Translations under genes and position numbers: made by a program
The notes under the pieces: model-generated
What the model was told of the DNA's origin: nothing
The model's database searches: none
The model's input: the letters and a program-made list of their open reading frames with translations, nothing else
Source: Marivirga aurantiaca
GTDB lineage: Bacteria; Bacteroidota; Bacteroidia; Cytophagales; Cyclobacteriaceae
Length of the DNA stretch: 64,000 bases
NCBI RefSeq assembly: GCF_016679925.1
Contig: NZ_JAEQBW010000004.1
Location: 186,001 to 250,000, forward strand
Direction of reading: 5' to 3'
In this document: piece after piece, positions 46,579 to 54,656 of the stretch
Numbering within the stretch: the first letter of the stretch is position 1
Layout of the letters: every line of letters begins with the position of its first letter

Positions 46579-47286
46579 ATGCCATATAATGTCCTCCTTA
46601 TCCCATTAATTGGCGGATATTACTTTCTGTCAAACTTCGTATTCTTTAAATATAAATATCAGCGTTTGAGCTCTCAGCGCTTAATACTTAATTCTGCATT
46701 GGCGGGATTAATAATTATTGCAGCATCTTTCCTTTTCAGGTTTTTTGTTGAAACTGTCTTTCCTAATTTATTTTTAAAGGTATCAGAGTTTTTGGGGAGC
46801 TTATTTTCCGGTTCACAAAAGTATCTTTGGACTATGCTTATTGGTTTGTTTCTGACTATAATAATTACTCATTTAACAAACTTCATTATTAGTAAAATTC
46901 CTCGCATAAGAAATCTTCCTATCAATCTCGCTATCACTTACTATGGCAATGAGTTAGAGCAACTATGCAGGGACTCTATTGTTCAGGGGTTTGCCCTCCA
47001 AATTACATTAAAGAATGACAAAGTATATGTTGGTTTTATAAGTGAAGCACCTATTCCTTCAAAGACTAATTATTTGCTTTTCACCCCTGTTTATAGCGGC
47101 TATAGAGATTCATTAACAAAAAGGCTCAATTTAGATACAAGTTATGCACTTGTTATTGAGTCATTAATTGAAGATAATCTGGAAGAAAAGCTTTCTATTA
47201 TAAGTGTTGTGATTAAGCAAGATGAAATATTGACAATAAGTCCCCATGATCCTGATATCTATAGTAGGTTCTCGGGTAAAATTTAG
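46579..47286 (+). CDS. Membrane protein with C-terminal beta domain, unknown
   Basis: A 235-residue protein with three hydrophobic segments (about 5-22, 36-57, 82-104) and a soluble C-terminal domain with strands 'FALQITLKNDKVYVGFISEA' and 'YLLFTPVYSGYRDSLTKRL'. The latter suggests a small beta barrel of a type seen in several uncharacterised membrane families (DUF6338-like in style, but I cannot assign it). It follows the 53-residue gene with no spacer and converges on cydB, 18 bases apart. It may be an accessory two-gene unit acquired horizontally. Confidence 0.62.
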   Translation: MPYNVLLIPLIGGYYFLSNFVFFKYKYQRLSSQRLILNSALAGLIIIAASFLFRFFVETVFPNLFLKVSEFLGSLFSGSQKYLWTMLIGLFLTIIITHLTNFIISKIPRIRNLPINLAITYYGNELEQLCRDSIVQGFALQITLKNDKVYVGFISEAPIPSKTNYLLFTPVYSGYRDSLTKRLNLDTSYALVIESLIEDNLEEKLSIISVVIKQDEILTISPHDPDIYSRFSGKI

Positions 47287-47304
47287 TTCGGGTAGTTTCT
47301 TCGA

Positions 47305-48318
47305 TTATGTACTTTCAGGCCTTTCTCTTTGAAAGCTGTAAATTAAATACACTAAGGATGGAATTATAAACACACCTCCAATCAACAAGGCCCAACCTAA
47401 AGTTTCAATAGGCTTGCCTAAGGCTGCGGCACTATAAAGTGAGATATTATTCCCTCCCTGTACAATGATAAAATCAGGAAAATAATGGAACCCCAGAGCA
47501 AAGAGTATCATGCTTACCTGAAAGCCTGCAATTAAACGCGTATGCACCTTTTTGTTTTGCCCGAGGAAATGCCACAACAAAACCAGTGAAGCTGTGGCTA
47601 ATAAAAGTATTACCAAAGTAACAGGATTGGTCACCAATTCCCGCATCAATTGAATACCCTCTATTTCCGCAGCTATGAAAACAATTCCTCCTGCTATTAC
47701 GGTTGCTACATTTAACAATTTTGCCTGTCGCGTGAAAACACCTTTAATCTCTTTTTCCTCAGCTTCGCCTGTTAAGTATACTGCGGCCAAAAAACCACAG
47801 ATGGCAACAGTAAATAAGCCAACTGAAAATGAGAAATAATTAAACCAGGGCCGGATATATCCTTCAAAAAAAGTAACAGCTTCTGTGTCAATTTTTCCGC
47901 CCACCATGGCTCCGGCTATAACGCCTAAAAAAAGTGGTGTAATAAAGCTGGAATAAGTGAAAATGATGTTATAAATCCGTTGCATGTCATCTTTTACAGC
48001 ATCATAATGGCGAAAAATAAAAGCGGTACCACGGCCAATAATTCCCAGCAACATCAGCAATAAGGGGATGTGCAAATGCACTGAAAGCATAGTATAAATG
48101 GAGGGAAAGCCGACAAACAGAATGACAATGGTAATTATTAGCCACATATGATTGGCTTCCCAAATAGGGCCTATCGTTTGGTAGGTAATGCCACGCATCT
48201 TTTCCCTTAGCTTTACAGGAGTAATGAGCTCTACTATACCTGCACCAAAATCCGCCCCGCCTAGCAGTAGGTAGAGTAAAATCGAAAGACAGAGAAAAAC
48301 AATTACTACATACAGCAT
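47305..48318 (-). CDS. cydB: Cytochrome bd-type ubiquinol oxidase subunit II
   Basis: A 337-residue membrane protein with eight or nine helices. 'LLYLLLGGADFGAGIVEL', 'GPIWEANHMWLI' and 'RGTAFIFRHY' mark CydB, the smaller subunit of the bd oxidase that reduces oxygen with quinol. It starts 12 bases after the cydA stop. The small CydX subunit is not visible downstream. Confidence 0.95.
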   Translation of the reverse strand: MLYVVIVFLCLSILLYLLLGGADFGAGIVELITPVKLREKMRGITYQTIGPIWEANHMWLIITIVILFVGFPSIYTMLSVHLHIPLLLMLLGIIGRGTAFIFRHYDAVKDDMQRIYNIIFTYSSFITPLFLGVIAGAMVGGKIDTEAVTFFEGYIRPWFNYFSFSVGLFTVAICGFLAAVYLTGEAEEKEIKGVFTRQAKLLNVATVIAGGIVFIAAEIEGIQLMRELVTNPVTLVILLLATASLVLLWHFLGQNKKVHTRLIAGFQVSMILFALGFHYFPDFIIVQGGNNISLYSAAALGKPIETLGWALLIGGVFIIPSLVYLIYSFQRERPEST

Positions 48319-48330
48319 ATCAGTTGTCTT

Positions 48331-49674
48331 TTAGTTGGGAATTAGGGCATCCTGAGGTTTGTCTTCATCATTTGTATAGGTTTCCGGCACCATTTTAATT
48401 TGCCTGTAGAGCAAGAATGTTACAATGACCGACAAGGAAACATACACTGCTGTAAAAATCAGGAATGAGTAAAAAATACCCGGCATAGGTGTTACAGCAT
48501 CTTTGGTTTTCATGAAGCCATTAATAATCCAGGGCTGCCTGCCTACTTCTGTCACAGTCCAGCCGGCTTCCAACGCAATAAATCCCAGAGGAGTAGCCAA
48601 AACATAAAGCCATAAATACCATCTTTTTGTCTGCCACTGCTTCTTTTTCCAGTTGGAGAAAAAGAACAGCAAGCTTAGTGCCACCAGTATCATTCCCAGG
48701 CCTACCATAATCTGAAAAGCAATATGTGTTACTAGTACAGGTGGGTGGTTTTCTTCAGGAATTTGATCCAGGCCGATTACTTCCGCATCGAAATCACCAT
48801 GAGCGAGGAAGCTTAGTGCACCGGGTATTTCAATGGCATAATTAACCTCTTTTGTTTTCTCATCCGGCAACCCACCTATTAATAAAGGAGCTCGTTTGGA
48901 GGTTTCAAAATGTGCTTCCATAGCAGCCAGCTTTGCAGGTTGCCTTTCAGCAATATCTTTGGCGGATAAGTCACCGGATATCGGTTGCAATAAAGCAGCC
49001 ACAGCACCATAAACAATGGCGATTTTAAAGGCTTTCCAATGGAACTGCTTATTCTGATTTTTTAATAGCATGAGAGCATGAATTCCTGCTACCGCAAAAC
49101 CTGTGGCGGCAAACGCTGCCAAAGTCATATGAAGAGACTGTGTGAACCATGCGTCATTGAACATGGCTGCAATGGGATCGATGTTGATATATTTTCCGTC
49201 TACATAATCGAAACCTGCAGGGCTGTTCATCCATGCATTGGCGGCTACTACCAAAATGCCGGAAGCTAAACCGCTGATTCCAACTACTACTCCTGTAAAC
49301 CAGTGAAACCATTTATTAAATCTATCCCAGCCATAGAGGAAGAAGCCTAATGCTATGGCTTCAATAAAAAAGGCGGTTCCTTCAAGGGAGAAAGGCATTC
49401 CAAAAATAGGACCTGCATGTTTCATAAATTCAGGCCAAAGTAGTCCCAATTCAAAGGATAACATGGTACCCGAAACAGCACCTGTTACAAAAAAGATAGC
49501 AACCCCTTTACTCCATGCTTTTGTGAGATTTTTTTGCTGGATGTCACCTGTTTTTAGGTATTTATAATGTGAAGTAGCCATGAAAAATGGCATTACCATA
49601 CCAATACAGGCAAAAATGATATGAAAGCCCAGAGAAAGGGCCATTTGAGAACGGGCAGCCAGAAGATCCTCCAT
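48331..49674 (-). CDS. cydA: Cytochrome bd-type ubiquinol oxidase subunit I (short Q-loop)
   Basis: A 448-residue subunit carrying haems b558, b595 and d. Ligand regions: His18 in 'LSLGFHIIFA', 'FSLEGTAFFIEAIALG' (haem and proton-path Glu residues), 'TQSLHMTLAAF', and 'TEVGRQPWIING' near the quinol site. Length is shorter than Escherichia coli CydA (522), which indicates the short Q-loop (CioA-like) class. The frame opens at TTG 49734, but the ATG at 49674 fits the family start. First gene of cydAB; high-affinity oxygen use under low oxygen is the expected role. Confidence 0.94.
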   Translation of the reverse strand: MEDLLAARSQMALSLGFHIIFACIGMVMPFFMATSHYKYLKTGDIQQKNLTKAWSKGVAIFFVTGAVSGTMLSFELGLLWPEFMKHAGPIFGMPFSLEGTAFFIEAIALGFFLYGWDRFNKWFHWFTGVVVGISGLASGILVVAANAWMNSPAGFDYVDGKYINIDPIAAMFNDAWFTQSLHMTLAAFAATGFAVAGIHALMLLKNQNKQFHWKAFKIAIVYGAVAALLQPISGDLSAKDIAERQPAKLAAMEAHFETSKRAPLLIGGLPDEKTKEVNYAIEIPGALSFLAHGDFDAEVIGLDQIPEENHPPVLVTHIAFQIMVGLGMILVALSLLFFFSNWKKKQWQTKRWYLWLYVLATPLGFIALEAGWTVTEVGRQPWIINGFMKTKDAVTPMPGIFYSFLIFTAVYVSLSVIVTFLLYRQIKMVPETYTNDEDKPQDALIPN

Positions 49675-49897
49675 AAGTAGCGGATATTTTGGTATAAATT
49701 TAAGAGGTTTTGCGTAGAATACCAGTGTAATCAATGAAAGGATTTTAGCGAAATCATACTTTTTTTATCCATGAATGATGTGAGGTTTTTCTAAGGTATT
49801 TCTGTTCAAAAATTTATCTCTTGTAACCTTTCTCTTCTTCGCTGAGTCCAATGGCTGTTGATCAACAAAACCATTGTAAAACTTAAATTCAAAAGAA

Positions 49898-50986
49898 ATG
49901 TATCAAATAAAATTTAGCATAATCGCTCTTCTTTTTTGCCTTCATACCGCTATCTTAAGCGGGCAGAATGGGCATCCGAAAATCAAAGGTCTTAATGGCA
50001 GCCATGTGACAGCCTCAGCATTGGATGAGAGAGTACTTCAAATAATGGACTCACTTGAAATGCCCGGACTTTCCATTGCAGTAATTAATGATTCGAAAAC
50101 AGTTTATCATCGTGCTTTTGGTGTGGCCAATATGGATACGAAGGAGCCGGTGACCGAGCAAACTATTTTTGAAGGAGCTTCCTTATCAAAGCCGGTATTT
50201 GCCTACTTTGCTATGAAGATGGTGCAAAAAGGGCTGTTAGATCTGGATAAGCCTATGTATGAGTATATTCCTCATCCTGGTGTAGACTCAAGTTCTCAGG
50301 ACTATTATAAATTAATCACTCCACGTATTATTCTGTCCCACAGTTCAGGATTTCCCAATTGGAGCCATGGCGAAATGATCAAGCTGGAACAAAAGCCGGG
50401 GACGAATTTTTCTTATTCCGGAGAAGCTTATCAATATCTTGCCGCAGTGATAGGCCAACTCAATGGAGTTGGTTTTAAAGATGACCTTAACCAGATATTC
50501 CTAGACGAAGTAGCTACTCCTTTAGGGTTGCAAAATACTTCTTTTACCTGGAATGACTATATTGAGGAGCATAAAGCCATGGGGCACCAGGAAGGAAAAA
50601 CTACTGATAAAGCACATCAAGGGAAAGCTTTTGGAGCCGGATATAGTATTCATAGTAATGCACAGGACTATGCTAAATTTCTGATTGCTTTGATTAAGCA
50701 GGAAGGACTTGAGGAAAAATATTTTAAAGAGATGTTTACTGAGCATACACATTTTAAAGATGATAATCCGATAAAGGTTGAGGTAGGGCAAACCGGTTGG
50801 GGCTTGGGAATGGCACAGAAGCCAGATGAAAAGGGAATGATGCATATGCATACAGGGAATAACCATGACTTTCAGTCGTACTGCATGATTTTGCCTGATG
50901 AAGAGTATGGTATTGTGTTTTTTACCAATTCAGATAAAATGGAAGGATTTCTTGAGAGTTTTAATATTCTTGGGAAGCAATTTTAA
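49898..50986 (+). CDS. Serine hydrolase (class C beta-lactamase fold)
   Basis: A 362-residue exported hydrolase with signal peptide 1-22. Motifs: Ser95-x-x-Lys98 in 'FEGASLSKPVFAY', Tyr173-Ser-Gly175 in 'NFSYSGEAY', and 'HMHTGNNHDFQS' as the third box. Also 'LSHSSGFPNW', shared with the fusion protein at 57.6 kb, of which it is the nearest relative in the window. First gene of a four-gene run with a small membrane protein, an ECF sigma factor and a membrane protein, with 30 bases to the next gene. Substrate unknown. Confidence 0.92.
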   Translation: MYQIKFSIIALLFCLHTAILSGQNGHPKIKGLNGSHVTASALDERVLQIMDSLEMPGLSIAVINDSKTVYHRAFGVANMDTKEPVTEQTIFEGASLSKPVFAYFAMKMVQKGLLDLDKPMYEYIPHPGVDSSSQDYYKLITPRIILSHSSGFPNWSHGEMIKLEQKPGTNFSYSGEAYQYLAAVIGQLNGVGFKDDLNQIFLDEVATPLGLQNTSFTWNDYIEEHKAMGHQEGKTTDKAHQGKAFGAGYSIHSNAQDYAKFLIALIKQEGLEEKYFKEMFTEHTHFKDDNPIKVEVGQTGWGLGMAQKPDEKGMMHMHTGNNHDFQSYCMILPDEEYGIVFFTNSDKMEGFLESFNILGKQF

Positions 50987-51016
50987 ATTTAAATTAATCA
51001 AATAAAATATAAAATC

Positions 51017-51355
51017 ATGGAATCAGAATCAATTATTGCGATAGTAATAGGTGCATCCTTAGTCACTTGTGTTGTGCTGATAGTTTTTGTGTTATCGAAA
51101 TACAATTACCTTATTAAAAAAGAGCTAATTCAAAAAGGGGAGGCCTTTCAATTACCTAAGAACAAGTTTAAATACCTGGAACTGGGATGTGTAATCCTTG
51201 GCTTAGGCGTAGGCTTGGGCTTCTCGTCCATTTTTACTACCATGAATCTCACTGAAGATACGATGGATCTGTTGGTTTGGGCAACCATTTTGGTTTTTGG
51301 CGGAGTAGGTTTAGTAGGGGCGCATTATATCAGAAGAAAACAGGAGGGTGAGTAA
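51017..51355 (+). CDS. Small three-helix membrane protein of the sigma operon
   Basis: A 112-residue protein with three hydrophobic segments (about 6-27, 53-73, 84-104) and a short cytoplasmic loop 'LIKKELIQKGEAFQLPKNKF'. Genes of this type (DUF6249-like in size and layout, assignment not certain) are common just before ECF sigma factors in Bacteroidota. It overlaps the sigma factor start by 8 bases, so translation is coupled. It may take part in sigma control. Confidence 0.65.
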   Translation: MESESIIAIVIGASLVTCVVLIVFVLSKYNYLIKKELIQKGEAFQLPKNKFKYLELGCVILGLGVGLGFSSIFTTMNLTEDTMDLLVWATILVFGGVGLVGAHYIRRKQEGE

Positions 51356-51920
51356 TCCATCTGCTGATATTGAGTTGGTAAAAAAGGTTAAAGAAGGAGA
51401 TACATTCGCTTTCCGACAATTGGTTGAGAAGTATAAAGATGTATCTCTTACTTTGGCCTGCTCCATTATTAAAGATGGAGATGCTGCACAGGATGTATTG
51501 CAGGATGCTTTTATGAAAGTATATGCTAACATCCGAAAATTTAAAGAGAAGTCATCTTTTTCTACCTGGCTTTATCGCATTGTAGTAAACACAAGCTTTT
51601 CGGCTTTAAGAAAGATAAAACCTTATGAGGAAGTTGAAGAGGTTATAGAAGCTTCTCAGTATTCGTCAGAAGGGGTGGATGTCGATTTGCTCCATAAAGT
51701 TGATCAGGAAAAATATATTAAAGCAGCTCTGAACCGGATGAAACCAGAAGAAGCGTTGGTGATCAGGCTGTTTTATTTATGCGAGTTTAGCATACTGGAA
51801 ATTAAAGATGTTACGGATTTTAGTGAATCTAAGATCAAAGTAAATCTGCACAGGGGGAGGCAGAATATGTTTGCTCTCCTTAGCAGGATGTTAGGAAATG
51901 ATTTAAAAGAATTGCTATGA
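51348..51920 (+). CDS. ECF sigma factor (GTG start)
   Basis: A 190-residue sigma-70 family factor. Region 2 (about 10-85: 'FAFRQLVEKYKDVSLTLACS', 'DVLQDAFMKVYANIRKFKE', 'FSTWLYRIVVNTSFSALRK'); region 4 (about 125-180: 'LNRMKPEEALVIRLFYLCEF', 'KVNLHRGRQNMF'). The start is GTG at 51348, inside the upstream gene. The ATG of the next gene overlaps its stop by 4 bases. It probably directs transcription of its own operon, hydrolase included (inference). Confidence 0.93.
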   Translation: MSNPSADIELVKKVKEGDTFAFRQLVEKYKDVSLTLACSIIKDGDAAQDVLQDAFMKVYANIRKFKEKSSFSTWLYRIVVNTSFSALRKIKPYEEVEEVIEASQYSSEGVDVDLLHKVDQEKYIKAALNRMKPEEALVIRLFYLCEFSILEIKDVTDFSESKIKVNLHRGRQNMFALLSRMLGNDLKELL

Positions 51921-52240
51921 ACGAGAAAGAAACCAAAAAACTGCTACAGAAAAGCATTGTGAGGACATCAGATGATTTTACAGATCAACTGATGAATAAA
52001 ATTGCCATGGAAGAAAAACAAGTGCCTTCTTTGACTTTTCCGTTGCTTCCTGTATTAATTACATGCTTTGCAGTACTGCTTGCAGCCATTGCATTGAGCC
52101 GGTGGGCTTCAACAATGACGCTTGAAATGGACTTAGTTAATCCTGCTGTACTAAAGCGGGTTTTTCAAATAGGCATTGCTTTGTTCCTGATTTTCACAGG
52201 AAACGTTGTTTATAAGCTGAAAAAAAGGTTAAGCTATTGA
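51917..52240 (+). CDS. Putative membrane anti-sigma factor
   Basis: A 107-residue protein. A short cytoplasmic N-terminus ('KLLQKSIVRTSDDFTDQLMN') resembles the sigma-binding helix of small anti-sigma factors, followed by two membrane segments (about 42-63 and 80-99). There is no zinc-binding HxxxCxxC motif. Position straight after the sigma gene with ATGA overlap supports the role. No further gene follows for 642 bases. Confidence 0.7.
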   Translation: MNEKETKKLLQKSIVRTSDDFTDQLMNKIAMEEKQVPSLTFPLLPVLITCFAVLLAAIALSRWASTMTLEMDLVNPAVLKRVFQIGIALFLIFTGNVVYKLKKRLSY

Positions 52241-52279
52241 CGGGGATAATGATTTAAGGAAGGAAAACATTTCCATAAA

Positions 52280-52362
52280 GTGTGCTGTGCGCCACAGTAC
52301 ACAGGAGACATTATCAGTTAATCAAGTCCAACCGTTCCCAAGGTTTGTGGCGCACAAACCTT
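52280..52362. other. Twin hairpins with mutually complementary cores
   Basis: Hairpin 1: GTGTGCTGTG at 52280-52289 with CACAGTACAC at 52293-52302 (one mismatch). Hairpin 2: AAGGTTTGTG at 52340-52349 with CACAAACCTT at 52353-52362 (perfect). The loops are CGC and GCG. The 11-base core of the first (52286-52296) is the exact reverse complement of that of the second (52346-52356), so the two could pair with one another. One may be the terminator of the sigma operon, but no T run follows. Confidence 0.6.
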
Positions 52363-52380
52363 ATCTGGTAGTATTGCCAA

Positions 52381-52650
52381 AAAGCATGTCAGGACAGGCA
52401 AAAGTGAGCCAGGAAGCACAAAAGTTCATGCGGGAAGGGTGAAAAGTGATGCAGGAAGGCTCCGAAGTCACGTGGGAAGGCCACAAAGTCATGCGGGACG
52501 GGTGCGAAGCCACGCAGGAAGGGTAAAAAGTGATGCAGGATAGGGGCAAAGTGATGCAGGAAGGCATAAAACTGTTGCGGGACACAGTAAATTGGTGCGG
52601 GACGAAAGAATATTCCGCGGGAATCTTGAAAGATGCGTAGGAAAGAATAA
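52381..52650. repeat. Degenerate 20-22-bp tandem repeat array, about 13 units
   Basis: Units begin at about 52381, 52401, 52421, 52443, 52464, 52485, 52506, 52527, 52548, 52569, 52589, 52609 and 52629, mostly 21 bases apart. The consensus is about AAAGTSATGCRGGAAGG plus four variable bases. The GC-rich purine core stands out from the AT-rich surroundings. Units diverge towards the right end. It is part of a 642-base gene-free stretch (52241-52882) whose remaining right part (52690-52882) shows only AT-rich sequence and no further feature that I can name. Neither strand gives a credible protein, although 21 bases is seven codons. Confidence 0.75.
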
Positions 52651-52882
52651 AATTTGGTAATGAACTAACTCTCTCGCCAATTGGCAATCTTTTACTGCTA
52701 AAAACTTATACCCAAGCCTGGGTGTTTTTCTGTGCTTTTCGATGAACTAATAGGATTTGATGAGGGAAGGGTTTATGTTAGAGGTTATAAAAGAGATAGC
52801 GTTATAAAAGTTGCTACTATTTCTAAAAAGTGCAACTTTTGTGTCACTATCCCAATGTTAGCGGTAATGGTGTACTAAGAAA

Positions 52883-54580
52883 ATGGCTAATAGAAAACAG
52901 ATTTACTTTGTATTAAATCATGAGGGAAAAACTCTTAAACTTCTGTCTGTATTAGAAAATAGAAACCAGTCATTAACAATATTTCCTGCAAGAGCGGAAA
53001 ACTATACCGAGGTTGAGCAAGGAAATAATGATGCTGATGAACCAATTACCAATCAAAAATATTCAATTCATAATTCCGACAATAGTGAGTTTGGGAATAA
53101 CTATATACACCACACTATAAACCATCCAAACGGTAAAACGCAAGAATCATTTATTGTAACTCAAGCATTAAAAAACAATGGATTGCACGTACCATTGTTT
53201 TCAGCTAGAACACAGGATTTATCTAATGAAAGATATATAATCAATAGAAAACAAAAACATAACTATGTTGAATTAGGAGAGTATAAACCGAAAAAATCAA
53301 CCTTGTACTACATGCTGATTGTCAGCGTTTCAGAACCTAAAATTAACGCTGATGACTTTAATTTTAAAACACTAAAATTCAGTAGATATTTTATTACAAT
53401 ATTTTGGAGCTTTGGTTTAATTCCATCTCATTCAACAGGAAATAAGACACACTTTTTGACTATTAACGATAAAAACCTTCAACAGCATTTATCAAACGGT
53501 TTTCAATCAATCGAACTGACTGCTCATTACAAATTACACAGGCATCTTCAACACGTATCGTTTGTAAATTATATTGTAAAAACATATAAAACAGCTCAAA
53601 ACTCAAAATTGATAAAGAGTCTTGGATTTAAAAAAGACGCAAGTGCTTCGATAGATAAAGGTGATATAAATAATCTACTATTCATCAATGCTACTAATTC
53701 ATTTTTATATGGACAACATCTGGAAAAGACTAATAAAATCGAAAAAGCTCTAGAAGCCTACAATAATTCTCTGGGACTATTCTCAAAACTGAAACTATCA
53801 ATTGAAGTAGGTAATGTGAAAAATTCAATAGCCACCATATTACAAGAAAGTGGGAAGGTTGAAGATGCACTTAAAACATTTGAGGAACTAATAGAACTAT
53901 ACAGCAAAAACAATTTGCCGTTTGAGTTAGCTAGAACATATCTTAATAAATCCATTGTTTATAGAGATATGGGAAAACCTTCAAATGCAATTGAGTCTGC
54001 TCAAAAAGCCTTAGAAATAAGCACCACTAATAAACAAATAACACTACTCCCTGAAATACAACATGAATTAGGAGTACTATTCAGACATATCGGGGAAATC
54101 GTTAAAGCGAAACAAGCTTTAGAATCCGCAAATTCTAATTTCAAGCAAGCAGAGAATCCAATTGGGTATGCATTTTGTATTGCTAACCTAGGGCATATTG
54201 CACACCAAGAAGCACAATTACAAGATGCTTTAGACTGTTTTACTGAAGCACTAGAAATCTTTAAAAGCAATAACCATGTAAGAGGTGTAGCAAACGAAAA
54301 AGCTAACATTGGAAATATTCTTTGTAGCATGGGTGACACTAAAAAGGGACTACAAAGTCTAACCGAAGCTCTTGAGCTACATAAAAAAATAGGATATGAA
54401 TATGCTATCGCTACGGATTTAAAACTAATTGGAATAAATTCATTAGATACTTCTATTGAACTAGGAATTAAAAAGCTGAATCAATCTATTGAAATATTAG
54501 TGCGAATTAAAAATGACAGAGAAGCAGAAGTGCTATCTCAGTTGGTTAAAGAAATTAAAAAAACCGCTAACATTATATAA
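52883..54580 (+). CDS. TPR-repeat protein with unknown N-terminal domain
   Basis: A 565-residue cytoplasmic protein. The N-terminal part (about 1-250) is beta rich, with no family that I recognise ('QIYFVLNHEGKTLKLL', 'HTINHPNGKTQESFIV'). The C-terminal part (about 265-545) is a run of six or seven tetratricopeptide repeats, such as 'NKIEKALEAYNNSLGLFSKL', 'GKVEDALKTFEELIELYSK' and 'AQLQDALDCFTEALEIFKS'. TPRs mediate protein contacts. Codon use is more AT rich than in the housekeeping genes, suggesting accessory DNA. Followed 76 bases later by the pentapeptide protein. Confidence 0.82.
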   Translation: MANRKQIYFVLNHEGKTLKLLSVLENRNQSLTIFPARAENYTEVEQGNNDADEPITNQKYSIHNSDNSEFGNNYIHHTINHPNGKTQESFIVTQALKNNGLHVPLFSARTQDLSNERYIINRKQKHNYVELGEYKPKKSTLYYMLIVSVSEPKINADDFNFKTLKFSRYFITIFWSFGLIPSHSTGNKTHFLTINDKNLQQHLSNGFQSIELTAHYKLHRHLQHVSFVNYIVKTYKTAQNSKLIKSLGFKKDASASIDKGDINNLLFINATNSFLYGQHLEKTNKIEKALEAYNNSLGLFSKLKLSIEVGNVKNSIATILQESGKVEDALKTFEELIELYSKNNLPFELARTYLNKSIVYRDMGKPSNAIESAQKALEISTTNKQITLLPEIQHELGVLFRHIGEIVKAKQALESANSNFKQAENPIGYAFCIANLGHIAHQEAQLQDALDCFTEALEIFKSNNHVRGVANEKANIGNILCSMGDTKKGLQSLTEALELHKKIGYEYAIATDLKLIGINSLDTSIELGIKKLNQSIEILVRIKNDREAEVLSQLVKEIKKTANII

Positions 54581-54656
54581 AAAACATGGTCGCACAAGCT
54601 GATACACAGCCAAAACCACGATTTTTTATATTTAGCGTTATGTCTCATTGTGAATT

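Noticed and set aside
52381-52650. CRISPR array
   Set aside because: Units are 20-22 bases, contiguous and degenerate, with no unique 30-base spacers and no cas gene in the window.
52361-52687. Minus-strand open frame of 108 codons with a seven-residue repeat (…PSCITF-type)
   Set aside because: The heptad is a by-product of the 21-bp DNA repeat; unit lengths of 20 and 22 break the register, composition is odd (Pro/Ser/Cys/Phe), and there is no good start.
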